Shown: positions 31,501 through 42,864 of the stretch, one piece after another | Numbering within the stretch: position 1 is the stretch's first letter | Layout of the letters: every line of letters begins with the position of its first letter | Source of the DNA: Stomorhina lunata | Taxonomy: Eukaryota > Arthropoda > Insecta > Diptera > Rhiniidae | DNA length: 64,000 nt | Assembly: GCA_933228675.1 (NCBI GenBank) | Contig: OW121741.1 | Span: 76,436,629-76,500,628 of the forward strand | Direction: 5' to 3' | Position numbers and translations under genes: made by a program | The notes under the pieces: generated by a model | Databases searched by the model: none | Told to the model about the DNA's origin: nothing | Seen by the model: only the letters and a program-made list of their open reading frames with translations

Positions 31501-34165
31501 GAAAATTTCCTATAAAAATAGGAAATTTTGAAAATTTCCTATAAAAATAGGAAATTTTGAAAATTTCCTATAAAAATAGGAAATTTTGAAAATTTCCTAT
31601 AAAAATAGGAAATTTTGAAAATTTCCTATAAAAATAGGAAATTTTGAAAATTTCCTATAAAAATAGGAAATTTTGAAAATTTCCTATAAAAATAGGAAAT
31701 TTTGAAATTTCTATTAAAAATAAAGGAAATTTTGAAAATTTCCTATAAAAATAGGAAATTTTGAAAATTTCCTATAAAAATAGGAAATTTTGAAAATTTC
31801 CTATAAAAATAGGAAATTTTGAAAATTTCCTATAAAAATAGGAAATTTTGAAAATTTCCTATAAAAATAGGAAATTTGAAAATTTCCTATAAAAATAGGA
31901 AATTTTGAAAATTTCCTATAAAAATAGGAAATTTTGAAAATTTCCTACAAAAATAGGAAATTTTGAAAATTTCCTATAAAAATAGGAAATTTTGAAAATT
32001 TCCTATAAAAATAGGAAATTTTGAAAATTTCCTATAAAAATAGGAAATTTTGAAAATTTCCTATAAAAATAGGAAATTTTGAAAATTTCCTATAAAAATA
32101 GGAAATTTTGAAATTTCCTATAAAAATAGGAAATTTTGAAAATTTCCTATAAAAATAGGAAATTTTGAAAATTTCCTATAAAAATAGGAAATTTTGAAAA
32201 TTTCCTATAAAAATAGGAAATTTTGAAAATTTCCTATAAAAATAGGAAATTTTGAAAATTTCCTATAAAAATAGGAAATTTTGAAAATTTCCTATAAAAA
32301 TAGGAAATTTTGAAAATTTCCTATAAAAATAGGAAATTTTGAAAATTTCCTATAAAAATAGGAAATTTTGAAAATTTCCTATAAAAATAGGAAATTTTGA
32401 AAATTTCTTATAAAAATAGGAAATTTTGAAAATTTCCTATAAAAATAGGAAATTTTGAAAATTTCCTATAAAAATAGGAAATTTTGAAAATTTCCTATAA
32501 AAATAGGAAATTTTGAAAATTTCCTATAAAAATAGGAAATTTTGAAAATTTCCTATAAAAATAGGAAATTTTGAAAATTTCCTATAAAAATAGGAAATTT
32601 TGAAAATTTCCTATAAAAATAGGAAATTTTGAAAATTTCCTATAAAAATAGGAAATTTTGAAAATTTCCTATAAAAATAGGAAATTTTGAAAATTTCCTA
32701 TAAAAATAGGAAATTTTGAAAATTTCCTATAAAAATAGGAAATTTTGAAAATTTCCTATAAAAATAGGAAATTTTGAAAATTTCCTATAAAAATAGGAAA
32801 TTTTGAAAATTTCCTATAAAAATAGGAAATTTTGAAAATTTCCTATAAAAATAGGAAATTTTGAAAATTTCCTATAAAAATAGGAAATTTTGAAAATTTC
32901 CTATAAAAATAGGAAATTTTGAAAATTTCCTATAAAAATAGGAAATTTTGAAAATTTCCTATAAAAATAGGAAATTTTGAAAATTTCCTATAAAAATAGG
33001 AAATTTTGAAAATTTCCTATAAAAATAGGAAATTTTGAAAATTTCCCATAAAAATAGGAAATTTTGAAAATGTCCTATAAAAATAGGAAATTTTGAAAAT
33101 TTCCTATAAAAATAGGAAATTTTGAAAATTTCCTATAAAAATAGGAAATTTTGAAAAGTTCCTATAAAAATAGGAAATTTTGAAAAGTTCCTATAAAAAT
33201 AGGAAATTTTGAAAAGTTCCTATAAAAATAGGAAATTTTGAAAATTTCCTACAAAAATAGGAAATTTTGAAAATTTCCTACAAAAATAGGAAATTTTGAA
33301 AATTTCCTACAAAAATAGGAAATTTTGAAAATTTCCTATAAAAATAGGAAATTTTGAAAATTTCCTATAAAAATAGGAAATTTTAAAAATTTCCCATAAA
33401 AATAGGAAATTTTGAAAATTTCCTATAAAAATAGGAAATTTTGAAAATTTCCTATAAAAATAGGAAATTTTGAAAATTTCCTATAAAAATAGGAAATTTT
33501 GAAAATTTCCTATAAAAATAGGAAATTTTGAAAATTTCCCATAAAAATAGGAAATTTTGAAAATTTTCTATAAAAATAGGAAATTTTGAAAATTTCCTAT
33601 AAAAATGGGAAATTTTGAAAAGTTCCTATAAAAATAGGAAATTTTGAAAAGTTCCTATAAAAATAGGAAATTTTGAAAAGTTGCTATAAAAATAGTAAAT
33701 TTTGAAAATTTCCTATAAAAAAAAGAAAATTTTGAAAATTTCCTATAAAAATAGGAAATTTCGAAAATGTCCTATAAAAATAGGAAATTTTGAAAATGTC
33801 CTAGTAAAATAGAAAATTTTAAAAATTTCCTATAAAAAAAGAATTTTTAAAAATTTCCTATAAAAAAAGGAAATTTTAAAAATTTCCTATAAAAAAAGGA
33901 AATTTTAAAAATTTTGTATAAAAAAAGGAAATTTTAAAAATTTCCTATAAAAAAAGGAAATTTTAAAAATTTCCTATAAAAAAAAGGAAATTTTAAAAAT
34001 TTTCTATATAAAAAGGAAATTTTAAAAAATTTCCTATAAAAATAGGAAATTTTAAAAAATTTCCTGTAAAAATAGGAAATTTTAAAAAATTTCCGATAAA
34101 AATAGGAAATTTTGAAAATGTCCTATAAAAATAGGAAAATTTGAAAATGTCCTATAAAATTTTGA
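28566..34165. repeat. Minisatellite, 29-bp unit, about 190 copies
   Basis: The unit reads TTTCCTATAAAAATAGGAAA plus TTTTGAAAA. The 29-bp period was checked at 30002 and 30031. Arms AAAATTTCCTAT and ATAGGAAATTTT flank a 4-nt AAAA loop, so each unit can form a 12-bp hairpin. The centre (about 29400-33700) is nearly homogeneous. The edges (28566-29340 and 33700-34165) are diverged, with variants such as AAAAAAATTTTG and AAAAAAAGG. Rare variants cluster: GAAAAGTTCC at 33150-33240 and CCTACAAAAATAGG at 33250-33310. That suggests short-range slippage or unequal exchange. It starts about 270 bp after the stop codon of the gene at 34436-43545. Confidence 0.97.
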
Positions 34166-34435
34166 AAATAGAAGGCCATCATTTTGCATTAGTTCTGGGA
34201 ACTAACAAATTTCAAAACTTTTATACATAAACAAAATTCCTTTAACGCCCTGCTTTTCAAAGTAACTTTATACCGCCTTCTTTTGTTTTCTTCTTTCTTT
34301 TCTCTTTCCTCTATCTTATTCTTTCTTTGTTCTCATGCAAAATGATTATGAAAATGAAAAATGGCGAATACAAATGATAACGTTCAATGATCGAAATTTA
34401 ACAGAGTGAAGAGATAAAGCTGATAGAATTTTTAG

Positions 34436-36934
34436 CTAGAATAATGTTTCTTTGGACCATTTACGTGATGAACCCGGTAAACTGGGATCACTGGGCTGAT
34501 CACTCTTTAAACTGCGACTGTGATCATCTTCGGGACCCCTGGTGTGTTCGGATGTCTGTGGTGAGTTGTCGTTCGAACTATCTTCGGTTGGTAGACGTAT
34601 AAGAGGTAATTCCAGCATTACCGAAGGACAGGGGCTATGATGAGTTTCGTAGGCCAGATAATCGTCTGGTGTTAGGGGTGTTGAATCGGTATAAGTGAGA
34701 TTTGTGGCACTGCGGCTTATTGTTATGGGTGTTACAGTGTTCGGCTGATGATGAAGATACTGTTGCTGCAGCTGCTGCTGGTGCTGTGTGGCAACAGATG
34801 AAGGTCTATGTTGTAGTATCAGGCTTTTAAGAGAAGAAGGCATTTTTATTAAAGGTTCCTTTGTTTGTATAAAAGAATCGGAAATAGAAGAGGCACAAGG
34901 ATCATATTGGGTTGATGTTGTTGAAATTGGCAGTTTTTGCTGAGAATGCTGATGATAATGCTGTTCTTGTTGGCTGAGATTAAAGTGGTGGAGGTGGTGA
35001 AGTTGATTCTGATGCAGCTGTAAATCATGATAGTAATGCTTAAAATGAACTGGGAAATGTTTTTGCGTGATATCTTCTATTATACTTACATGCTGTGATT
35101 CACCGAAGGGACTTGAACGACCAAAACTCACAACCGTATTTAAGCTACTGTGTTGGGTGAGACTAGTAGAACCTCGTGTTGTACTGCTGGCCAGTGCCAC
35201 GGTTTCAGTGCTGCCACCTGTAGTAGCCTCACGTATATCGGTGACAGTTTCAAGACCAAGACCCACTTCGGTATTCAAAGTGGAACAGGTATCCTCTTCA
35301 GTGGTGTTGGTGGTAGTTGTGGTGGTTGTTGGCAGACTTTGAGGATCGCTATACTGTTGCAGTAGTTGCGCACGACGCGGATGTGTTGGAGGACTGTTTG
35401 TACAAATAATGGCACCGAAATGGGTTTCCAGCGGTGTCTGCTGTTTGGTGTCTAATGATGTATTGGATGTTTGAGCTGTACTGGAGGAAAATTCTTTTAA
35501 GGGCTGACCCAGTAAAGCTACACGATCACTGGAAGACACACTAATGGTGCGATGACGTTGTAATAATGATCTTCGTACACGCGCACTGGCAGTTATGGGC
35601 AAACCACTGTTAGTTCCTGCTGCTGTGGTAGGACAAGTGGTTGTGGGTATATTGGCATTGGTTACCTCTAAACTAAAACGTTTCTCCAAAGGAAAGAGAA
35701 TCGAGGAAGTTGCAGCTGTTGCTCTTGAATCCTTTTGATCATTCGTTAATGCTAAACTTTCGCTATTTTCAAGATTTTGCTCTTCGGGAAAACTAGCCTC
35801 CTCACTGTCACTGCTTAGTTGCTGCATATCCTCATCGGTGTCGGCACCACTATCTAAGAACACAGAATCCTCTTCCATAGATCTCATTTCGGAGTCCTGG
35901 TATTCCAAAGATGATATCTTAAAGGAACTTAATGAGGCCAAAGGGGCTCTTCTATCGGCATTGAAAAGAGCCTTGGCTGAAATAGTACCCAAACTAACAA
36001 TACTACCATTTAATTTATCAATGCTGAGCGGGGTACTATCGATACTTATGCTACTCGAATTGGCGGCATTTGCTGCAGCCTTGGCTGCCGCAGAGTTTGA
36101 ATATGGAAAACTATTGTTATTTTCGCAGGCCATAGCTGCCAAACTTGGTGGTGTGTCCTGTTCTGGATATGGTATGCGTGGAAGTTCCATTACCGCTATC
36201 TTGCGTTTAACATTCAAACGCAGTTCCTCTGTGGGTGAGTCGGAAAACCTAAAGCCATGATGAACACCCACAGGTGGAGCAGATTGTGCTGGTTTCGTGG
36301 CATCATAGATGCCCCTTTCAGTCAAAGGCTGGTTATAGGGATAAACATCTACTGTGTCTGCACTTATGGAGTGTATTTGTTGTTTGCGACCCGACTGGGC
36401 ACTTTCCGGATCATAGAAGGCTATGCTATGCTTGCGTACAAATTTATTGAATGATGAGGGTGTTGTTGTGTCGGCAAAGCCTTTCGCACCATTAGAAGAT
36501 GCTGCAGCTGAGGCAGCAATTGTTGTTAGAGATGTTATGGGTTTTGAGTCTGGCTTACTGGCCGTTGTCACAGTGGCCAGACCACGCAATGTGGTTTCCA
36601 TTGCCATTGCTGTAGTCGTTGTTTTAGATGCCTGAGTTTGCAGCGAACGTGTTTGAGCGGGTGCAGATGTTTGGGTTTGAACTCTCAACTGTTCGTATAG
36701 GCTGCGTTCGGAGGGGCAAGGTGATGGCTTGGGCGTTGGCTGTATAACTTGTATATCGGGATAATAATAATCCCATAAATCGGTACTCGATGCTCGTGAA
36801 GCTGATGAACATTTTCGCTGCAATGAAGGCGGCAAGTTGGACAAGCCCAACGTAAAGGCAGAGCAACGTCTTTCCAAATAAGAACTATCAGTGCTGCAGC
36901 AGGTCATGGCGCTGCTGCGTCTTGAGTCTTGACC
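34436..36934 (-). CDS. Last coding exon (832 codons) of a membrane-protein gene
   Basis: The exon starts after the acceptor TCTTTAAACAG at 36934 in phase 0 (GQDSRRSSAMTCCSTDSSYL) and ends with KWSKETLF and a TAG stop. The product is a long, mostly disordered intracellular-type tail. It is rich in Ser/Thr, with Thr runs (TTTTTTTNTTEED), poly-Q/H patches (HQQQLQQQYLHHQ, HQNQLHHLHHFN) and an acidic block (SGADTDEDMQQLSSDSEEAS). Short non-repetitive islands such as WDYYYPDIQVIQPTPKPSP, KFVRKHSIAFYDPESAQSG, RRSLLQRHRTISVSSSDRVA and PLIRLPTEDSSNDNSPQTSE look like conserved motifs. RRHRTISVSS and RKHSIAF resemble basophilic-kinase sites. I do not recognise the gene. Its splice fit with the upstream exons makes it real. 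Confidence 0.85.
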   Translation of the reverse strand, partial: GQDSRRSSAMTCCSTDSSYLERRCSAFTLGLSNLPPSLQRKCSSASRASSTDLWDYYYPDIQVIQPTPKPSPCPSERSLYEQLRVQTQTSAPAQTRSLQTQASKTTTTAMAMETTLRGLATVTTASKPDSKPITSLTTIAASAAASSNGAKGFADTTTPSSFNKFVRKHSIAFYDPESAQSGRKQQIHSISADTVDVYPYNQPLTERGIYDATKPAQSAPPVGVHHGFRFSDSPTEELRLNVKRKIAVMELPRIPYPEQDTPPSLAAMACENNNSFPYSNSAAAKAAANAANSSSISIDSTPLSIDKLNGSIVSLGTISAKALFNADRRAPLASLSSFKISSLEYQDSEMRSMEEDSVFLDSGADTDEDMQQLSSDSEEASFPEEQNLENSESLALTNDQKDSRATAATSSILFPLEKRFSLEVTNANIPTTTCPTTAAGTNSGLPITASARVRRSLLQRHRTISVSSSDRVALLGQPLKEFSSSTAQTSNTSLDTKQQTPLETHFGAIICTNSPPTHPRRAQLLQQYSDPQSLPTTTTTTTNTTEEDTCSTLNTEVGLGLETVTDIREATTGGSTETVALASSTTRGSTSLTQHSSLNTVVSFGRSSPFGESQHVSIIEDITQKHFPVHFKHYYHDLQLHQNQLHHLHHFNLSQQEQHYHQHSQQKLPISTTSTQYDPCASSISDSFIQTKEPLIKMPSSLKSLILQHRPSSVATQHQQQLQQQYLHHQPNTVTPITISRSATNLTYTDSTPLTPDDYLAYETHHSPCPSVMLELPLIRLPTEDSSNDNSPQTSEHTRGPEDDHSRSLKSDQPSDPSLPGSSRKWSKETLF

Positions 36935-37660
36935 CTGTTTAAAGAGATATTAGATTGATTTCACTTAATAAATATGTACTAAAATTTCAGATAAAGTATC
37001 AATTGTCTATGAAAACTACCATGATTTATTTTTTTTAATCTAATCCCAAAATATCCGTGTGTGTGGTCATGAGTTTGAGATGGATGATGGGGTATTCAAA
37101 GACTTTGTTTTATTGGCTTGCTTTTAGGATGTTTAAGACTGGTGGGTAATACCATCTTAAGAATTGTTCTAGATTTTTCTTGAGTTTGGTTTGTTTGTTT
37201 TTTGTTTTGTTTGGACTTAGAAAAAATTCGTATCCTTTTGAGAGTGTAAACGGAAGAAAGAGAGAGATACATATACATATAGTGAGAAAAAGTTAAGTTA
37301 GAAGAGTAGTAGTAAGTTAGTAAGTGAGTAAGAAAAACGAGAGAACGAGAGTTAAAGAATAGAGAAAGAGAGTATAAGTAACACAGAGAAATTAAAAATA
37401 TACAACGTAAGAATAAAAAAGGAAGTGACTTTTTAAAAACTTTATATAAATATCGAGTTAATAATGAAAAAAGTGGTTAGTATTTAAATAAGAATTGTCA
37501 GACAAACTGGTGAACAAAATTTATGTAGGTGTAGTAAAAAGAAATCCATTATTTTTCCAGAAAATTAAGAGCTTAATTTAGAATACATATATAGAAAGAT
37601 CCGAGCTATCTTCAAATTTCTCAAAAAAACTTAATGATCGAAAAACTCATCGGTATAGTT

Positions 37661-37812
37661 ACCACTATCTTAGAACACAGAATCCTCTTCCATAGATCTC
37701 CATTCGGAGTCCCGGTATTAAAATTTTATAATATCCTAAAGGAACTTAATGAGGCCAAAGGGTCTCTTTTATCTGCCTTGAAAAGAGCCTTGGCCGAAAT
37801 AGTATCCAAACT
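37661..37812 (-). pseudogene. Decayed duplicate of an internal piece of the last exon
   Basis: Positions 37661-37812 copy 35847-35995 with substitutions and a small disturbed patch near 37715-37730. On the - strand the copy reads DTISAKALFKADKRDPLASL and SSFRI, then a stop. The exon has GTISAKALFNADRRAPLASL and SSFKI. No splice sites flank it. It begins and ends inside exon sequence, so it is a broken genomic duplication, not an alternative exon. It abuts the LINE fragment at 37885. Confidence 0.85.
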
Positions 37813-37884
37813 GCCACTGCATATCAAGGCTGATATGGGTAGTATCAATGCGTTGCCTATCTATGTCTATATATATTTAGTCCA

Positions 37885-39121
37885 TTAATTCCTGGTGGAA
37901 CATAGGGCCTCAACAATTGTTTTCCATGTAAGTTTTTCGGTAGTCATCACTTTCATCTCGTACCATGATACACCGAACTCCCTCATCTCGTTCTCGGTTT
38001 GGCGTCTCCACGTGTTTGCGGAACTACCAGACCTCCTGGAACCTTGAGGATTATATTCAATAGCTTGACGATTTATATCAGTGGCAGCTTTTCTCAATGT
38101 GTGTCCTAGCCAGCCATATTTTCTAGTGTTAAAAACTTTTATTTTGGTGGTAGTCGAGATTTTTTTAAATCTCCAGAGTTTGTTTAGTATGCCAAAAGCT
38201 TGCTTTGCTCTGCGTAACCTATTTTGAATGTCTTCTCTACTGCCTCCACTTTTTGAGATAATACTCCCTAGGTAACAGAAAGTTTCAACTTCATCAAGGA
38301 ATTGTCCAGCAAGATAAAATTTGGCGTCATTTTGTGAGTTAATTCTCATTGACTTAGTTTTCTTGATGTTAATCTGAAGACCAGCTAGAGCAGAACGGGA
38401 GGCAAAGTTTTGGAGTTTGGATTGCATGCTTGAAAATCGATGAGAGAACATACACACGTCATCGGCGTAATTGATGTCATCGAGTCTATCGTGAAGACCC
38501 CACGAGATATCATGTTGCCCAGTCATCAAATTACTCAACACAACATCAAGTTAAATAGCAGTGGGGATAACACACATCCCTGACGGACTCCAATCTTAAC
38601 ACTAATGTTCGTGCTCTGACAACCTTCATGGAGAATACAGCAAAACGCGTTATTGTAAAGCACTTTTATGAGTCGTATGATCTTCTCGGGGACTCCTTTC
38701 CATCTTAAAGCTTCCCAAATAGCGCTGTGCTCTAAAGTAAAATCAATAAACAATAGGTAAAGGGGAGATCGACATTCAACCGATTGTTCCACAATAACCC
38801 TAAGACTATTGATGTGATCAATAAAAGATTTATTCGGTATAAAGCCTGCTTGTTCACGTCTAAGCTATGGTTCAACAATGGACGCTATGCGACTGTGCAG
38901 AATATGGGCTATGACTTTACTGACCATATTAAGAAGAGTGATACCCCTCCAGGCTTTAAAAGCTTTGTGGATAGAGCTGTATTGGCTTTTAATAATTTAG
39001 GTGGAATTCCAACAGTACCTGCAGACTTTCCAGGTTTAAGGCGTTTAATTGCGGCAGTTATTTGTTGAGATGTTGGTGGTGCTATGTCAAAATTGTTATT
39101 AGCATTATTACTGCGACGCAC
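37885..39121 (-). pseudogene. LINE reverse transcriptase remnant with internal deletion
   Basis: Read on the - strand from 39121: QITAAIKRLKPGKSAGTVGI and PPKLLKA, then a gap with frame changes. Next come LYLLFIDFTLEHSAIWEALR and GVRQGCVLSPLLFNL (38535-38792), then LDDINYADDVCMFSHRF (motif C, ADD kept). After that follow LAGLQINIKKTKSMRIN, FCYLGSIISKSGGSREDIQN, WLGHTLRKAATDINRQAIEY and the C-terminus ending VEALCSTRN. Motif A has lost its usual aspartate pair (FIDFTLEHSA). About 50-60 residues between KIKVFNTR and YGWLGH are missing compared with relatives, including the usual YGCETW. The endonuclease is absent. The clade is uncertain (RTE/CR1-like style). A C-terminal piece of the same family lies at 15425-15580. 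Confidence 0.85.
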
Positions 39122-39679
39122 AGGATCGCAATCACATATTTTACAGAGTTCAGCTGGATTGACTGACAGTCGCGTTTAGTAGATATTCATTCCTTATGCG
39201 ATTCGGCCGCCATAAATTATAAATTATAGATTTGTTTGCAAGTTTTGCAACCGTAATACAAGATGAACTTGGCATTCGAGTTATATATTCATAACTTAGT
39301 TGTTGTTAATATTTGGCGAGATTTCCAAATAACTCTGAGAATGCCGAATTCAGATTTTGTCTTATTAATACGCAATGCAATATCCTCGTCGACGTCATCT
39401 TATGTAGACACCAAGCTACCAAGATAATTAAGGTACCTTTATCCATACGTCATTCATTCATTTGCTCATACGTCAATCCATGAATAGTTTGCTGCTTGCA
39501 ACTCCTCTTATATTGACCTTCTCCATGGTTTAGCAGGTGCACTAACACGGGGAAGCTTCCCTGTGGATTCTAACAAAGCGCTTGTCGATAAATATTGGTA
39601 TTTAGCCTTAGAAGTGTATGGCATATCCACCCGAACTGATTTTCGCGGAGTGTAGCGGAAACTGCTATCGAAGTGTAAC

Positions 39680-39815
39680 TGAAGACAAATCATTCTCCAT
39701 CATAACAATGCGAACTCTCAAACAACTCGAAAAAACATCAAATTAATGACTCATCCTCCTTATAGTCCGAACGACTACTTTTTGTTCCTAAATATCAAAG
39801 ATAAACTACCCTTAT
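39680..39815 (+). pseudogene. mariner transposase fragment, C-terminal catalytic part
   Basis: In one + frame it reads RQIILHHNNANSQTTRKNIK, then LMTHPPYSPNDYFLFLNIKD. Mariner transposases have an HxDNAxxH motif and, further on, HPPYSPDLAPxDxxLF, the region of the last two catalytic aspartates (DD34D). Here the first aspartate is Asn and the DLAP residues are deleted. Inactive. Confidence 0.75.
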
Positions 39816-39859
39816 AAACGATTTACAAGAAACAGAGCCTTTAGAAACTCACTGGACTT

Positions 39860-41560
39860 CCGACAAGTAACTATCGATGTGATTTGCATTGTCTTGATGG
39901 CGGCCTCTTCAATTTGATTGCATCTTTTAGAATGTCTAATTGTTAAGAGTATACGACAGAATACTAAGTTTTGACTATATAGTAGATGTATAAGAACCGT
40001 CCAACAGGACTCCTGGAGTTTCTAAAGAGGAATTTTCAACATGTGGCATTATATTGATGAAAAGTAATTCCTCTTCTTTTGTATAAACCCGATTTTAAGC
40101 GAAAGCTTCCTTGAAGATTTAATTGCTGACGAATCGAAAACTAATCGATAACTTTCTTTAGACGATCGAAAGACCTACCTAAAAAACTACCGGAGCTTCT
40201 GATAAATAACTTTCGACGTATGTAAACTGGCATTATCATGACAAAGACAACTCTTCTTCTTTTGGACAAAGTCGGCCGATTTAAAGCGATAACTTCCTTT
40301 AGATGGCACGATGAAAGAACCGCCCATCTAAACTACCGGAGCTTCTGATAAGTAACTATAGACGTATGTTGAAAGTGCAAGACGAAAGAACCTTCAATCC
40401 AAACAACAGAAGCTTATGATAAGTAACTATCGACATATGTGACCTGGCGTTATCTTGATAATAGATAACTCCTCTTCTATTGGCCCTCTAAGTGATTGTC
40501 GACAAAGTCGGCCGATTTTAAGCGATAGCTTTCTTTAGATGGTGTAATTGTTGACAGTGTACGATGAAAGAACCTCCCATCCAAACTACCGGAGCTTCGA
40601 ATAAGTAGCTATCAACGTTTATTGACAGTGCATGACAGAAGAACCTCCCATCCAAACTACCAAAGCTTCTGATAAGTAACTATTGACGTATATGACCTGG
40701 CGTTATCTTGATAATAGACAACTCCTCTTCTATTTGCCGCTTCTAAGCGATAGACGGCTGCTCCTAAGCTATTGCTTCCTTCAGACTGTCTAATTGTTGA
40801 CAGTCATTGATCCAATACTAAGAATCTCCTAACAAAACTTCCGGAGTTCCTGACTAGCAACTTTCGATGTGTGTTGCCTGACGTAATCTTGATGAAAGGC
40901 AACTCGATGTATGTGGACAGTGCACTATAGAAGAACTATCGATGTATGTGACCTGGCGTTATCTTGATAATAGACAACTCCTCTTCTATTGGCGAGTGAT
41001 ATTCGCTCCAAAGCTATTGCTTTCTTTAGACTGTCTAAATGTTGACAGTCTACGATCGAATACCAAGAATCTTCTAACAAAACTTCCGGAGCTCCCGACT
41101 TTCGATATGTGTTGCCTGGCATTGTCTTGATGAAAGACAACCCATCTTCTTTTAAATAAAGCTGACAGCTTAAAGACCTTCTGAAGGAAGCAATTTCTCA
41201 GAAGAGGCTGGCTTTGGCCAAAAGAAGAGGAGTTGTCTTTCATAACGATAACGTCAGACCTCGCAAGTGGACAGTTACCTGTAAGAAGCTTCGAAAGTTC
41301 GGTTAAGAGGTTTTTATACATCCATCATATGGTCAGGACTTGGTATTCGATCTGCTATCGTTCTTATTGGAATCTATCGTTCCCGGAGATAGATCGAATA
41401 GTAAGTGGATGCATAAGAACTTCCCAACTGAACTTCCAGAGCTTCTTACGATTTACTTTTGAATTGTGTGGAGTGGCTCATTTTTTTATAGCCAAACCTA
41501 TCAATTGTCCAATTGTTGACAGTGCAAGATCGAATTAAGAGTTTGACCTTTAGGGATTGA
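39860..41560 (-). repeat. Tandem array derived from a mariner transposase segment
   Basis: About ten degenerate units, mostly on the - strand. The best read NRRGVVYYQDNARSHTSIVT and YQKLR, the mariner catalytic-core motif (xxxGVVFHQDNARPHTS). The QDNAR block or its neighbour recurs near 40010, 40230, 40450, 40690, 40900, 40960 and 41130. GAAGCTCCGGTAGTTTGGAT-like words lie between. Spacing alternates between about 70 and about 180 bp because some units are internally deleted. Near 41195-41290 the orientation flips: + strand QKRLALAKRRGVVFHNDNVR. The array lies inside the intron 36935-42282. Confidence 0.75.
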
Positions 41561-42282
41561 CTAGTAGTAAATGATTCCAAGTTAATCGCTCCACGCATCG
41601 AGCTTGGTTTGCTTTTTTGACATTAGCTCCAGTGAAACATGATGGTCGGCTTCAATTATTTATAAAATTGTTTCAATGTTTTTGAAAAATGGCCTCTTTG
41701 AGATTGAAGTTAACCGTTAACGTCAAAATTAGCGGAACGGAATAGAAGAAAAGCGGGAAAATGTAAACTTTCTTGCGCAAACGACATTAAATCAATCAAA
41801 CGCAGAACTGTCAAAGAAGCTGTTTTCGTACAAGCTGTCATCTTTAAAATGACATCAGTTGTAAATCCAAGAAACAAGAGTTAAGCCAGATACAGCCTTA
41901 CATTGAGAAAATAATGGATAACTTTTTGCTACACCTATGTAGTATATAAGAAACTGTCTAAGAACCCAATTTGCTATAACGAATGGGAAATAAATTTTAG
42001 AATTTTTAAAAGACAAAATTTCAAACTAGATTTTTTTTTCGTCCAAGTTAGCAAATGGGGTTCCTTAGTTAAAGAAAATTGTTAAAAGTTTTGGGATTTT
42101 ATACCCTGAGAGTTAGAAAAAAAATTATACTGATAAAGGAACTTAAGGAAAGGAAACTATAATTAATGAATATGAATAAAAGTACAAAATAAGACGGGAA
42201 AAAGATTTAAACAATTATTTTCACGTCTTATTTAACCCACCCCATAACATTATCGCGCAAAATTGTCAATCATAAGTCTTAC

Positions 42283-42801
42283 CATTAACGGCACTTCCAG
42301 AAAACCCTGTTTACTCTTAACTGAATCTGTGCGTTTATAACGTTTCCCCACCTCTTCCATATGCACCGATGTCTCACGCTGCTGATAGTCACCATTTTCC
42401 AATTCATCATCGGTTTCGATAAAATAATCATCGGTTCCAAAACTGCTACCCATAGGGTAATTACTAAATATTCGTGATGTCTCAGATCCACTACGTCGTC
42501 GACTGCCCGCATAGCTGCCACCGCCTATACTTAATGCACCCGAGGTAGCTGAAAAGGAAAATCTTCTAGGAGGCTCCAATAAACTGCTATAGCCTCCACC
42601 CACTGAAGAGAAGCGAAAGCCTCTATTAAGCATGGGCGGAGCACTAACATTGCCCAGCGAAAGCATACGTTGTCGTCTGTACAGAATTGTATCGTATTCA
42701 TCGGGATATATAGACATACCGGTGGCAACCATGGCTTCTTGAATTTCACGTTCCTCCTCTTCTTGCATGCATACGGCGGCGACAGCAGCCATTTTGGGAT
42801 C
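42283..42801 (-). CDS. Third visible coding exon of the membrane-protein gene
   Basis: It starts after the acceptor TTTTTTAATATAAG at 42801 (DPKMAAVAAVCMQEEEEREI) and ends at the donor ATG|GTAAGA, both in phase 0. The 173 codons follow the membrane exon directly and should be cytoplasmic. Features are an acidic helix (QEEEEREIQEAMVATGMSIY), YPDEYDTILYRRQRMLSLG, a Gly/Ser/Arg region (GGGSYAGSRRRSGSETSRIF), DDYFIETDDELENGDY and KRYKRTDSVKSKQGFLEVPL. Several RRxS/KRTDS patterns look like kinase sites. Joined to the next exon it reads VPLM-GQDSRRSSAM. Without splicing the frame would run 11 codons further to a stop at 42250. Confidence 0.88.
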
Positions 42802-42864
42802 CTTATATTAAAAAAGGGTTAAATATTTGATAAATTGACTATAATTGGCTATAAAATTAAATAC

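Larger units (their letters stand above)
36935..42282 (-). other. 5,348-nt intron full of transposon remnants
   Basis: The donor ATG|GTAAGACTT at 42282 is strong and the acceptor TCTTTAAACAG precedes 36934. Both are phase 0. The intron contains a decayed copy of part of the following exon (37661-37812), a LINE fragment (37885-39121), a mariner fragment (39680-39815) and a mariner-derived tandem array (39860-41560). The rest is AT-rich. The host gene's other recognisable introns are only 63-64 nt, so this one has grown by insertion. Confidence 0.85.

Noticed and set aside
31361..31950. 580-bp (20-unit) higher-order repeat suggested by two CCTACAAAAATAGG variants
   Set aside because: Indels between the two sites and the lack of other shared variants make it look coincidental.
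28566..34165. CRISPR-like array
   Set aside because: Regular short repeats, but no distinct spacers and a eukaryotic setting. It is a plain head-to-tail minisatellite.
37634..37888. Plus-strand ORF of 84 codons containing LKELNEAKG(A/S)LLSALKRALAEI, also seen at 35838-36260
   Set aside because: It is the antisense shadow of the real exon and of its duplicated piece. The - strand frame has the splice-supported gene.
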